Shown: positions 16,287 to 24,659 of the stretch, one piece after another
How the letters are laid out: every line of letters starts with the position of its first letter
Position numbering within the stretch: position 1 is the stretch's first letter
From: Sporolactobacillus vineae DSM 21990 = SL153
Lineage (GTDB): Bacteria; Bacillota; Bacilli; Bacillales; Sporolactobacillaceae
Assembly (NCBI RefSeq): GCF_000377985.1
Contig: NZ_KB899044.1
Coordinates: 248,001-312,000 of the forward strand
Direction of reading: 5' to 3'
Length of the DNA: 64,000 nucleotides
Made by a program: the position numbers and the translations under genes
The notes under the pieces: generated by a model
The model's database searches: none
The model's input: only the letters and a program-made list of their open reading frames with translations
Told to the model about the DNA's origin: nothing

Positions 16287-18461
16287 TCAGACGACTTTAA
16301 ATGCGGATACCATACGTTGCAGATTCTCCGAAACATAATCCAGATTTCCGGTGATCTGCTTCAGACGGGTGATTTCTTCTGCAACATCATTGAGCAGATC
16401 CATCGATGCTTCACTGCTGCTGGCATTTTTCGCTGTTTTCTCCTTGATTACATCAGCCGCACGATTGATACGTATCACCACATCGCCAACGTCATGGCTT
16501 TCCTGTATGGTTATCTCTTTGAGCCGCTCCATTTTCTCGGTGATCTCTTTAATATTTTCAGAAATATAGTGAAATGTGTCGATCGTATTTTTAATGTTCC
16601 TGCTGGAAATCCTCACTTTCTCGTCCGTTCTCCGAATATCTTCCAGAGTCCGTTTCGTTTCATTCTGGATATTTTCAACGAGATGGCGGACAGAACCTGT
16701 GGCCTCTTCAGTCTGGTCGGCCAGTCTCGAAACCTCACTGGCAACCACGGAAAAACCTCTTCCCGCTTCCCCTGCCCGTGATGCTTCAATCGCCGCATTC
16801 AGCGACAGCATCTGTGTCTGCTCGCTGATCCCGGAGATCGTTGTGACAGCCTCGGTAATCGCTTCGGAGTGCTTGTGGAGCTGATCAATATGTGCCATAG
16901 TGCCGCCCATTGTCTTTTCCAGTTCACCAATCTGGTCCAGTGTTTCTGAAGATGTGAGATTTGCTTTTCTCGTCCGGCCGCTGGTGTCTTCCGTTTTTTC
17001 AGTGACCTGATGGATCAGCAGCCCCATCTCCTTTATCGCTTCGGAGAGATCATTAAACTGACTGCGGGTATCCTGAAAAATGGCATTCTGCTGCTTTGCG
17101 GTCGCAACCAGGCCATTTACCGTACCGGCGACTGTTTTCATGCTTTCCGAAAGGTGGCCCGTCATCCCGTTAACCGTCGTTGCCGCACTTTTCGACGCTT
17201 TCGCAGACCTTCCCACCCGTTTGACCATCGTCATTTGATTATTGATAAATTTATTGAACCAGCGGGAAAGTTCACCTATTTCGTCATAGGAATTTTTGTT
17301 CACGCGAGTGGTCAGGTCTCCCTCTCCCTCAGCAACCTGATGCAGAATATCGACCGTTCGGTTTAACGGTGTGACAACGAGCTTCCGGACCGTCAGACAC
17401 ACATACAGGGATAAGATCAGCCAGGTGGCGGCCGAACAGATCAAGCCCCAGAACATTGAGAAACGGAAACAGATCCCGTTAACGGCAACAGCTGCGGCGG
17501 CCGAAAGGGAATAGTAGAGCGGGATGCGCAGATTCAGACTCCTGAAATTGTAAATTTCCGCAATATCCCCTTCGCACATCATGCCCCAGACCTCATCCGA
17601 AAAAGGTGGATGGATCAATGTTCCTTTGCCGCCGACAAGAATGTGCCGGTAGTCCGGATAGCCCGGCCAGACATCGAGATTGCTTCCGTTGGTGATCGTC
17701 TTGTTGACACCCTGGTGAAGATCCCCGGTCTTCGGATCTGTGAACCGGATCTCAAATTCAGTATGCTTATCCACTCTGACGACGCCCCATCGGCCTGTCC
17801 TGACACCATCTTTCAAATTGTCGCCGAGCGTAAACGTATTATCTTCAAAACGGCTCCGTGAAATCGCCGTTCCGGGAAGGATATTGCGTGCCGACTGAAC
17901 CATAAACAGATAATTGTCGCCCGATTCTTTATACACGTGTGTATCCTCATCCTGAATGACATTGCTCAGCGTATCGTTCAGCACACGTCCCAGAAAAATC
18001 GTCTTTCGTCCTTCTGCGTTCTCGCCGGGAAGGGAAAACATCAGGGTCACTTCGTCATGAAAATGCAGGTTCGAACAGTCGATATCCAGTGTCCGCAGAT
18101 CCTCATAGGGTCCGTACATCAGACGCTTGTTCCGGATACCTCTCGAATAATTCGGCAAATCGGACATTTTCGCTCCGATATGTCTGATGCATGTACTATG
18201 CCGGACCGTACCCGTTTCGTCCAGCAGAATAAACTCAATGAAATCGCTGCTCTCATCCAGTTGCCGGTGCATCATTTTCTCTGTCTCGCTGCTGTCCGAG
18301 TAACTTTCGACGATACGGCTCACATTTTCAAGTTCTACCCATCGGTCACGGAACCAATTGTCCAGTGCTTTCTTTCTCCCGTTGGAGATGCCTTCAAAAA
18401 CCTGCTCGTGATGCTGTTTCAACTTTCTGTTCAGTGCATACATCATATGTACATGCTGCAT
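16287..18461 (-). CDS. Methyl-accepting chemotaxis protein with N-terminal soluble sensor
   Basis: A 724-residue chemoreceptor. ATG 18461 has GGAGGGG 8 nt upstream. Residues 1-310 hold no membrane helix or signal peptide but resemble a Cache/PAS-like sensor (FIEFILLDETGTVRHS; later LFMVQS). Two adjacent helices follow (about 312-332 and 335-357), then HAMP (TVRKLVVTPLNRTVDIL to about 410) and a signalling domain with the conserved tip SEQTQMLSLNAAIEASRAGEAGRGFSVVASEV. Standard receptors have a helix before the sensor; here the sensor appears cytoplasmic. No CheW-binding pentapeptide tether is seen. Stand-alone gene with strong terminators. Confidence 0.88.
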   Translation of the reverse strand: MQHVHMMYALNRKLKQHHEQVFEGISNGRKKALDNWFRDRWVELENVSRIVESYSDSSETEKMMHRQLDESSDFIEFILLDETGTVRHSTCIRHIGAKMSDLPNYSRGIRNKRLMYGPYEDLRTLDIDCSNLHFHDEVTLMFSLPGENAEGRKTIFLGRVLNDTLSNVIQDEDTHVYKESGDNYLFMVQSARNILPGTAISRSRFEDNTFTLGDNLKDGVRTGRWGVVRVDKHTEFEIRFTDPKTGDLHQGVNKTITNGSNLDVWPGYPDYRHILVGGKGTLIHPPFSDEVWGMMCEGDIAEIYNFRSLNLRIPLYYSLSAAAAVAVNGICFRFSMFWGLICSAATWLILSLYVCLTVRKLVVTPLNRTVDILHQVAEGEGDLTTRVNKNSYDEIGELSRWFNKFINNQMTMVKRVGRSAKASKSAATTVNGMTGHLSESMKTVAGTVNGLVATAKQQNAIFQDTRSQFNDLSEAIKEMGLLIHQVTEKTEDTSGRTRKANLTSSETLDQIGELEKTMGGTMAHIDQLHKHSEAITEAVTTISGISEQTQMLSLNAAIEASRAGEAGRGFSVVASEVSRLADQTEEATGSVRHLVENIQNETKRTLEDIRRTDEKVRISSRNIKNTIDTFHYISENIKEITEKMERLKEITIQESHDVGDVVIRINRAADVIKEKTAKNASSSEASMDLLNDVAEEITRLKQITGNLDYVSENLQRMVSAFKVV

Positions 18462-18699
18462 GGTAAAGACCCCTCCCCAGGACATGCCGAATTCTGATTT
18501 TTACGCTCTGTAAGAGACAGAATTTAGATTCATTATAATGGATCGTCAGAATAATCATTTATTTTTACAAAAATCCGGGATAAAATTTTTTCAAGGCATG
18601 ATTTGAAATTATCTTGTGACAGATTCAATACTGGTGCAAGCAAAGAAAGAAGATTATAATTAAGATAAAACCAAGTTAACCGTGGGGAGTACTGAACTT

Positions 18700-19608
18700 A
18701 TGCCAATAAAGATTCCAAAGGGTCTTCCAGTGAGGAAAATTTTAGAAAAAGAAAATATTTTTGTCATGGAGGAGAGCAGGGCGATCACCCAGGATATTCG
18801 TCCGCTTAATATACTGATCTTGAATCTGATGCCTGAGAAGCAAAAAGAAGAGGCACAGCTTCTGAGACTGCTCGGCAATACTCCGCTGCAGGTGAATGTG
18901 ACGTTCATGAGAACGGCAACGCATGAATCAAAACATACCAGCCATCTTCATCTGGAGCAGTTCTATACGACTTTTGACAAGATTCACAATCGGAAGTACG
19001 ACGGACTGATTATTACCGGGGCTCCTGTAGAGCAGCTTCCGTTTGAAGAAGTAGATTACTGGGACGAGCTTAAGGAGATTATGGCCTGGTCCAGGACCTC
19101 CGTGACTTCCACATTGAATATCTGCTGGGGTGCGCAGGCCGCACTCTACTATCATTACGGAATTGATAAAGTATTACTGCCGAGAAAACTGTCCGGAGTT
19201 TACAAGCATACCGTCCGCGTCCCTAATGTCAAACTGCTTCGCGGTTTTGATGATGTATTTACCGCGGTTCACTCCCGGTACACTGATCTCGACCGTAATG
19301 CTCTGGCGGCGCATCCTGAAGTACAGCTGCTCGCTTCTTCAGAAGAAGCAGGCCCCTTTATTCTGATTGCAGACAAGGGCAACCAGATCATGGCTACCGG
19401 CCATTTCGAGTACGACACGGATACGCTTGCCATTGAATATCAGCGGGACCTGAAGAAAAATATCCATCCGAATCTCCCGGAACACTATTTCCCTGACGAT
19501 CAGCCGGAGAACAAACCGGTCAACACCTGGCGCGGACATGCGCATCTCTTTTTTTCCAACTGGCTGAATTATTACGTCTACCAGGAGACACCCTTTCAAT
19601 GGGAATAA
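18700..19608 (+). CDS. metA: Homoserine O-acetyltransferase (MetA family)
   Basis: A 302-residue enzyme that activates homoserine for methionine synthesis. The start is ATG 18700 ([10 protein letters not shown], the family N-terminus) with GGGGAG 10 nt before. Catalytic Cys142 (LNICWGAQA), Lys47 (LMPEKQKE) and the GHFEYD His-x-Glu pair are in place. Residue 111 is Glu ([12 protein letters not shown]); in this family Glu111 marks acetyl-CoA users whereas Gly marks succinyl-CoA users, so acetyl transfer is the better call. The upstream 200 bp show no S-box; a TATAAT at 18655-18660 is a possible -10. Confidence 0.93.
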   Translation: MPIKIPKGLPVRKILEKENIFVMEESRAITQDIRPLNILILNLMPEKQKEEAQLLRLLGNTPLQVNVTFMRTATHESKHTSHLHLEQFYTTFDKIHNRKYDGLIITGAPVEQLPFEEVDYWDELKEIMAWSRTSVTSTLNICWGAQAALYYHYGIDKVLLPRKLSGVYKHTVRVPNVKLLRGFDDVFTAVHSRYTDLDRNALAAHPEVQLLASSEEAGPFILIADKGNQIMATGHFEYDTDTLAIEYQRDLKKNIHPNLPEHYFPDDQPENKPVNTWRGHAHLFFSNWLNYYVYQETPFQWE

Positions 19609-19611
19609 ATG

Positions 19612-19648
19612 ATCAAAAGAGCCGGACGAGGAGTCCGGCTCTTTTGAT
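19612..19648. terminator. Bidirectional terminator between metA and plsX
   Basis: A perfect 16-bp stem ATCAAAAGAGCCGGAC with its complement and a 5-nt loop; A-rich and T-rich flanks serve both convergent genes. Confidence 0.92.
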
Positions 19649-19674
19649 ATCTTCAATGTGTTTCATTTTGAAAA

Positions 19675-20688
19675 TCAGGCTTTATTAATCAGCCAGTCAC
19701 GATCCTTGTCATGCAAGTTTTTTTCAATCGTCCCGACAACGTCTTCCTGAACGAGCGTTTTGGCCTGCCTGACGGCGGCAAAAACCGCTTCACTCTTGGC
19801 CGCTCCGTGAACCTTGATAATCGGTGCGGCAAGCCCGAACAGCAACGCACCGCCGTATGCCGAGTAATCCATGCGTGTCTTGATTGATTTCAGTTTCCCG
19901 TACATGAGACCGGTCAGTACTTTGGTGTAAAGTGATCCGCCGAGCGTTTCTTTGAGCAGCGAAATCATCGACATGGCTGTTCCTTCGATGGCTTTCAATA
20001 CCATATTGCCGGAAAACCCGTCAGCGACAATCACATCGGCAGGTCCTTCGAGCAAGTACCGCGACTCAATGTTTCCAACGAAATTCAACGGCGCTTCACT
20101 GAGCAGCTGATAGGATCTTTTCATCAGATCGTTACCCTTGCCCGGTTCCGTTCCGATATTCAGCAAACCGACACGCGGGTTGCTGCGATGAAGCACCTTC
20201 TCGGCATAAATCGAACCCATCAATGCATACTGAAGCATGTTTTCCGGCTTTGTCTCCGCATTTGCCCCAACATCGAGAAATAAGAACCCCTTATTCTCAT
20301 GAATGGTGGGAAGTGTCGGCGCCAGAGCCGGACGGTCGATACCTTTGATCCGGCCGACGCCGAACAATCCGGAAGCCATCAAAGCACCGGTATTACCTGC
20401 TGAAATGGCTGCACTGCAGCGCCCTTCCCTGACCTCGTTGACGGCCAGAACCATCGACGCCTGTTTTTTACTGCGAACGGCCTTCACCGGAGCATCTGTG
20501 CCCTCAATTTTTTCCGTTGTATGCAGGATCTCAATATGTTGCGTATCGCCGACAAGCGGAGACAGCTGCTCACGATCACCGACAAGAACAAATTCAAGAT
20601 CAGGAAAAGCTTTTGCAGCCAGGATTGTCCCGGCTACAATTGCTGCAGGCGCATTGTCTCCGCCCATCGCGTCGATCGCGAATTTCAT
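19675..20688 (-). CDS. plsX: Phosphate acyltransferase PlsX
   Basis: Makes acyl-phosphate from acyl-ACP, the donor used by PlsY in phosphatidic acid synthesis; a peripheral membrane protein of 337 residues. N-terminal AIDAMGGDNAP and DAPVKAVRSKKQASM, ISAGNTGALMA, and LDVGANAETKPENM are hallmarks. AAGGAGAG precedes the ATG. In Bacillus plsX lies in fapR-plsX-fabD-fabG-acpP; here it stands alone, and no FapR-type palindrome was seen upstream. Confidence 0.95.
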   Translation of the reverse strand: MKFAIDAMGGDNAPAAIVAGTILAAKAFPDLEFVLVGDREQLSPLVGDTQHIEILHTTEKIEGTDAPVKAVRSKKQASMVLAVNEVREGRCSAAISAGNTGALMASGLFGVGRIKGIDRPALAPTLPTIHENKGFLFLDVGANAETKPENMLQYALMGSIYAEKVLHRSNPRVGLLNIGTEPGKGNDLMKRSYQLLSEAPLNFVGNIESRYLLEGPADVIVADGFSGNMVLKAIEGTAMSMISLLKETLGGSLYTKVLTGLMYGKLKSIKTRMDYSAYGGALLFGLAAPIIKVHGAAKSEAVFAAVRQAKTLVQEDVVGTIEKNLHDKDRDWLINKA

Positions 20689-20962
20689 TAGTTTTTCTCT
20701 CCTTTTATTTAAGCAAACACAAGACTCACGGTCTGTTCTGTTCTCAAGTCTCGCTCAATGATACTCTGTTTCTCGTAAATTCATGATTCGTTTCATTACT
20801 TTAACACTTTTTACGAATTCTGTCCAAATAAGGTTTCAAAAATTCACGAATCAATTTCTTCCGACAACGCGAACGGCTGCTGTCCCGACTGCAGTCACCA
20901 TTCTTCTGCTCCCCATATTGCGCTATAATTAGCGATATGAAAGCTTCAGGGAGGGACAAGCA

Positions 20963-21379
20963 TTGAAAAAAATTTACACGGCATCACTGATCTACCTGAT
21001 CGCCGGACTGGCAGCCGGGATCTTCTATCGCGAAATGACAAAAGCAGTCCATTTCACCGCCTATACGCAGCTTTCCGTACTGCATACGCATCTGCTCACG
21101 CTGGGAATGCTCTTCTTCCTCATTCTGATTCCGCTGGAAAAGCTGTTCTTGCTGACCTCGAGTAGATGGTTCACACCGTTCTTCTGGGTCTATAATATCG
21201 GCCTGATCTGGACTGTTTCGTTCATGGTTCTCAAAGGGACGCTAACTGTTCTCGGAACGCCTTCCGGTCCGGCAATCGACGGGCTTTCGGGCATGGGCCA
21301 CATCATTCTGACCGCCGGCCTGATTCTGTTTTTTGCAGCGCTCAAAAATCGATTATTTCCTGTTGAACCCGGAAAATGA
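20963..21379 (+). CDS. DUF2871 four-helix membrane protein
   Basis: A 138-residue integral membrane protein starting at TTG with GGGAGGGAC before it. Four predicted helices; the family text YREMTKAVHFTAYTQLSVLHTHLLTLGMLFF is clear, with His residues (HTH) inside the membrane region that could bind a metal or haem. Function is unknown in the family. Single-gene unit between a divergent plsX and a bidirectional terminator. Confidence 0.85.
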   Translation: MKKIYTASLIYLIAGLAAGIFYREMTKAVHFTAYTQLSVLHTHLLTLGMLFFLILIPLEKLFLLTSSRWFTPFFWVYNIGLIWTVSFMVLKGTLTVLGTPSGPAIDGLSGMGHIILTAGLILFFAALKNRLFPVEPGK

Positions 21380-21403
21380 TTCGGCTGGTTTTCATTCAGA
21401 AAA

Positions 21404-21446
21404 AAAGAACCGGAACCGACAGTTTCAGCTGACGTTCCGGTTCTTT
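21404..21446. terminator. Bidirectional terminator between the DUF2871 gene and ilvE
   Basis: A 13-bp stem AAAGAACCGGAAC/GTTCCGGTTCTTT with a 17-nt loop between convergent genes. Confidence 0.85.
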
Positions 21447-21488
21447 ATGTGTATCTGCTTCCTCGGCCCGGTTTATAATAATCCTGAA

Positions 21489-22424
21489 TTATTTTCCAAC
21501 TTTTGCTGTTTCATAAACTGGTGTGCAGGAGTCCGCATACTTCGGATTCTTCGCTACGGTCAGATCGAAGAACAGTTTCTTGATGTCCTTGAAGATTTTG
21601 CCCTGATGGCCGGTGCCGATGACGCGGTGATCCACTGCGACAATCGGAGTGACTTCCATCGCAGTGCCGCTGAAGAACACTTCATCAGCGGCATAGAGTT
21701 CCGATCTTGAGATGCTGCGCTCTTCCACTTCAAGGCCCAGATCTTCCTTTGCCAGCTTCATGACCAGATCACGTGTGATTCCTTCGAGGATGTTATCCGC
21801 AGGCGGCGGAGTGACAAGCTTGCCTTTCTTGAACATGAAGATGTTCTCGCCCGAACCTTCGCAAACATGATCGCCGTCCGTCAGGAACAGGGCTTCATCG
21901 AATCCGGCACGCTTTGTTTCCAGTGCGGCCAGCGCCGAATTCATATATGCGGCAGTTGCTTTCGTCCGCGGCGGCAGCTGGTTGTTGGAGATCCGTCTCC
22001 ATGATGAGAATCCGACGCTCAGTTCCGGTTTGCCTGCATATTTATTCAGCGGCTGTGTATAGATAACAACCTTAACATCTTTGACGTCCAGTGTTGGTCC
22101 GATATCCTGAGCATCATTGTAAACAATCGGACGGACATAAGTTGTCGTACGACACTTGTTCGCTTTCAGAAGATCGAGTGTTCCCTGGATCAGATCATCA
22201 ACAGTCAGGTCGAAATCCAGATTCACGGTTTTTGCGGACTGTTTCAGCCTTTCGTAGTGTTCCTTCAGCTTGAAGCCGTAAAGCTGCTGCTTCTCATCAT
22301 CCCAGTAAGCACGGATACCTTCGAAAACACCCAGCCCGTAGTTAAACGCTTTGCTGCGGACGCTGATTTTCACATCGTCCTCTTTGACAACTTTTCCATT
22401 GTAGTACACATAAGATTCTGACAT
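21489..22424 (-). CDS. ilvE: Branched-chain amino acid aminotransferase
   Basis: A fold-type IV PLP enzyme of 311 residues, IlvE proper rather than D-amino acid transaminase. It exchanges amino groups between Leu/Ile/Val and 2-oxoglutarate. Catalytic Lys155 lies in PPRTKATAAYMNSALA; GVFEGIRAY at the N-terminus and CEGSGENIF / LEGITRDLV bind cofactor phosphate and substrate. AAGGAGGAG precedes the ATG. Transcribed alone from a promoter about 115 nt upstream. It probably works with the liv importer about 5 kb away, but the two are not one operon. Confidence 0.95.
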   Translation of the reverse strand: MSESYVYYNGKVVKEDDVKISVRSKAFNYGLGVFEGIRAYWDDEKQQLYGFKLKEHYERLKQSAKTVNLDFDLTVDDLIQGTLDLLKANKCRTTTYVRPIVYNDAQDIGPTLDVKDVKVVIYTQPLNKYAGKPELSVGFSSWRRISNNQLPPRTKATAAYMNSALAALETKRAGFDEALFLTDGDHVCEGSGENIFMFKKGKLVTPPPADNILEGITRDLVMKLAKEDLGLEVEERSISRSELYAADEVFFSGTAMEVTPIVAVDHRVIGTGHQGKIFKDIKKLFFDLTVAKNPKYADSCTPVYETAKVGK

Positions 22425-22539
22425 GCAAACTCCTCCTTGGTTTACTATCCTTAATAGACAGATGCCGCCGAATCCCGGTTCTTTAATCGTATGTACCCGA
22501 AATCTGAATCAAACAGCCCCGTCGTTTTTTGTAATTCCA

Positions 22540-22570
22540 ATTCTAGCACAAAAAAGCAGGAATATTTCAA
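22540..22570 (-). promoter_or_regulatory. Candidate ilvE promoter with extended -10
   Basis: Minus strand TTGAAA (22565-22570) and TGCTAGAAT with -10 TAGAAT at 22540-22545; the 19-bp spacer is long but the extended -10 compensates. A dyad (AATATTTC-N9-GAAATATT, 22561-22585) overlaps the -35. The leader of about 110 nt has no T-box or other known riboswitch motif. Confidence 0.45.
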
Positions 22571-22761
22571 AAAAGAAGAAATATTTTTCAAAACGGACAA
22601 ATATTACCCGGAATGTGAGTGATCAGCTTCCGCCCTGGCCGTTATCCGTCTCACGAGCTGTATGTGCGTAGCTTCATCATAACGCAAAAATCAGAACAAT
22701 TTCTTCTTTTCGGAAAATTGTCGCATTTAATTCATCCATTACCTTCGACGATCCGCGCTTC
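22571..22761. other. Gene-free stretch between the amylase gene and the ilvE promoter
   Basis: Holds the dyad described with the ilvE promoter and, at 22701-22720, an AATTTTCCGAAAAGA stretch (plus-strand reading complementary) that resembles a CodY box with three mismatches. No terminator with a clear T run follows the GH13 gene. No gene seen. Confidence 0.35.
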
Positions 22762-24618
22762 TCATTCGTCAGTCACTGTCGTGATGAGAAAATCGAGCGG
22801 CTGCAGGACGACACGGTCATGAAATGTACGCAGCGCCAATTGCGCAAGCTGATGATTTCCTGTTTCATCGTCAATCAGATCGGCAGTGAACGACTGAACT
22901 TCACTGGTCGGATTGAACACAATCACCGTGAAATGATCTTGCGATAAAACTCTGAAGTAGCCAAGCAGTTTCTCAGCAAAAAAGGGCCGGTAGTCTCCGC
23001 TTTGCAGACAGGGATTGGTTCTTCGTTCCTGTATGGCTTCGTGAAAAAAGCTTTCGATGTCCTGATCGATACGGGACCAGGGAAAAAACTTCCGGTTGTC
23101 CGGGTCTTTGCCGCCGGTTAATCCGGCTTCGTCGCCATAGTAGACACAAGGCACGCCCGGCAAGGTCATCAGCATCCAGACAGCGATCCTGAGTTTCTTT
23201 TTCTCTCCCTGCAGTACGGTCAGCACACGCTCCGTATCATGCGTCCCGATATTATTAAAATTTGCCGCAAACGCCTCCGGAGGATAGTTTGATTTGAGGG
23301 TCATGCTGGCCCTGACGACTTCCTGTGCACTGATTTTCTGCTGCAGAAATTCCAGAATCAGCTGGCGGAACGGATAGTTCATGACACCGTGAAGCATACC
23401 GCCCTCCAGATAGTGCCTTCGCTTTCTGTAAGCGAGCTTGTTCGACGCATCCTCCCATACTTCGCCGATCACTACCTTGTCCCCGCCCTGTCCGGCGGTT
23501 CTGTCGACGGCTTCCCGAACACCCCGGATAAACTCATCAGAAAGCTCGTCCGCAACATCGAGCCGCCATCCGCCGATCCCCGTCCCGGTCCACTTCGAGA
23601 CGATGCTGTTCTCCGAATCGAAAATAAAACGGCGATAACTTTCGGATTCCTTGTTGATCGCGGGCAGATCGCCGATACCCCACCAGCTGTCATAGCTGTC
23701 TGGGTAGTGGTGGAAAGAGAACCAGGGATAGTAGGGCGAGTTTTTGTCATTGGCGGCACCGCCCGGACCATAGTGCCGGTACTGGTTAAAATAAATACTG
23801 TCGGCGCCGACGTGGTTAAAAACGCCGTCCAGAATCAGATGCATGCCCAGCCGTCCGGCCGTGCGAACCAGTTTCAGAAACGTCTTTAAGTCGCCGAACA
23901 TCGGATCGATCCGGGTAAAATCGGCCGTATTGTATTTGTGATTGCTGTTCGCTTCAAACACAGGGCTCAGATAGAGAATCGTCACCCCGAGCTTCTTTAA
24001 ATAATGCAGTTTCTCGATAATCCCCTTCAGATTTCCCCCATAATAGTCCCAGCGAACGATATCCCCCTTGTTATCTCTGATGTAATAGGGCGTGTCCGCT
24101 TCGGTCGCATAGATAAATGAATTTCGTTTTGGATGCTCGATCCGATGGAATCTGTTTCCGTTACAGAACCGGTCGACGAAGATATGATAAGCCACCCCGT
24201 GCCGGTACCAGTCCGGTGCCGGGTCTTCATGTGCATAAGTCGTCAGCTGATACTGCCGGATCCAGCCGGCATTTTCGGATGCCGTCCCTCTTCCTCCATA
24301 ATCGTCCTCCGCCCGGCCGTAGTACACCGTTCTCTCGTTTCCCTGCGGATCCTGAACATCTACCTTGAAATGATAAAAGTAAAGGCCCGACTGGCCGTCT
24401 GTCTCAAATCGGATTGAGAAAAACGAATCACCGTCCGCCCACATCTCCAGATCGTCGAACGGATGGCCGTCCTTCTGGATCACAAGCCAGACTCGAGGCG
24501 CCTGTTCGCTCTCTACACGCAGCGAAAAGAACACGGTCTTTCCTGCCTGCACGGCGCCGAACGGCCGTCTGTATACGTCCGACCATGAATTAAAATCAAT
24601 CTTCAGCTGACTTATCAA
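22762..24618 (-). CDS. GH13 neopullulanase / cyclomaltodextrinase-like alpha-glucosidase
   Basis: A 618-residue glycoside hydrolase family 13 enzyme that probably trims glycogen-derived maltodextrins in the cytoplasm; no signal peptide. Residues 1-120 form a CBM34-like beta domain, then the TIM barrel with DGVFNHVG, WRLDVADE (nucleophile Asp354), IGEVWED (acid Glu386) and GTHDTER (Asp461). TTG 24618 is chosen because AGGAGGGG stands before it at normal spacing; the ATG at 24636 lies upstream of that site. Last gene of the glycogen cluster, 41 bp after glgP. Confidence 0.88.
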   Translation of the reverse strand: MISQLKIDFNSWSDVYRRPFGAVQAGKTVFFSLRVESEQAPRVWLVIQKDGHPFDDLEMWADGDSFFSIRFETDGQSGLYFYHFKVDVQDPQGNERTVYYGRAEDDYGGRGTASENAGWIRQYQLTTYAHEDPAPDWYRHGVAYHIFVDRFCNGNRFHRIEHPKRNSFIYATEADTPYYIRDNKGDIVRWDYYGGNLKGIIEKLHYLKKLGVTILYLSPVFEANSNHKYNTADFTRIDPMFGDLKTFLKLVRTAGRLGMHLILDGVFNHVGADSIYFNQYRHYGPGGAANDKNSPYYPWFSFHHYPDSYDSWWGIGDLPAINKESESYRRFIFDSENSIVSKWTGTGIGGWRLDVADELSDEFIRGVREAVDRTAGQGGDKVVIGEVWEDASNKLAYRKRRHYLEGGMLHGVMNYPFRQLILEFLQQKISAQEVVRASMTLKSNYPPEAFAANFNNIGTHDTERVLTVLQGEKKKLRIAVWMLMTLPGVPCVYYGDEAGLTGGKDPDNRKFFPWSRIDQDIESFFHEAIQERRTNPCLQSGDYRPFFAEKLLGYFRVLSQDHFTVIVFNPTSEVQSFTADLIDDETGNHQLAQLALRTFHDRVVLQPLDFLITTVTDE

Positions 24619-24659
24619 ACGCGACCCCTCCTGCATCCCAAACCCGTCCGGCCGGACGA

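Noticed and set aside
18486-18540. Sigma-D promoter for the chemoreceptor gene
   Set aside because: TAAA-N15-AGCGTAAA matches the -10 GCCGATAT at only three positions.
18486-18699. S-box (SAM-I) riboswitch or T-box upstream of metA
   Set aside because: None of the conserved stems or the terminator-side motifs could be found; only a weak promoter is present.
20689-20962. FapR operator before plsX
   Set aside because: No TTAGTACC-type palindrome; only AT-rich partial repeats around TTCACGAATC and TTTACGAATTC.
22425-22545. T-box leader before ilvE
   Set aside because: The leader is about 110 nt and lacks the T-box sequence (GGTGGNACC) and a terminator.
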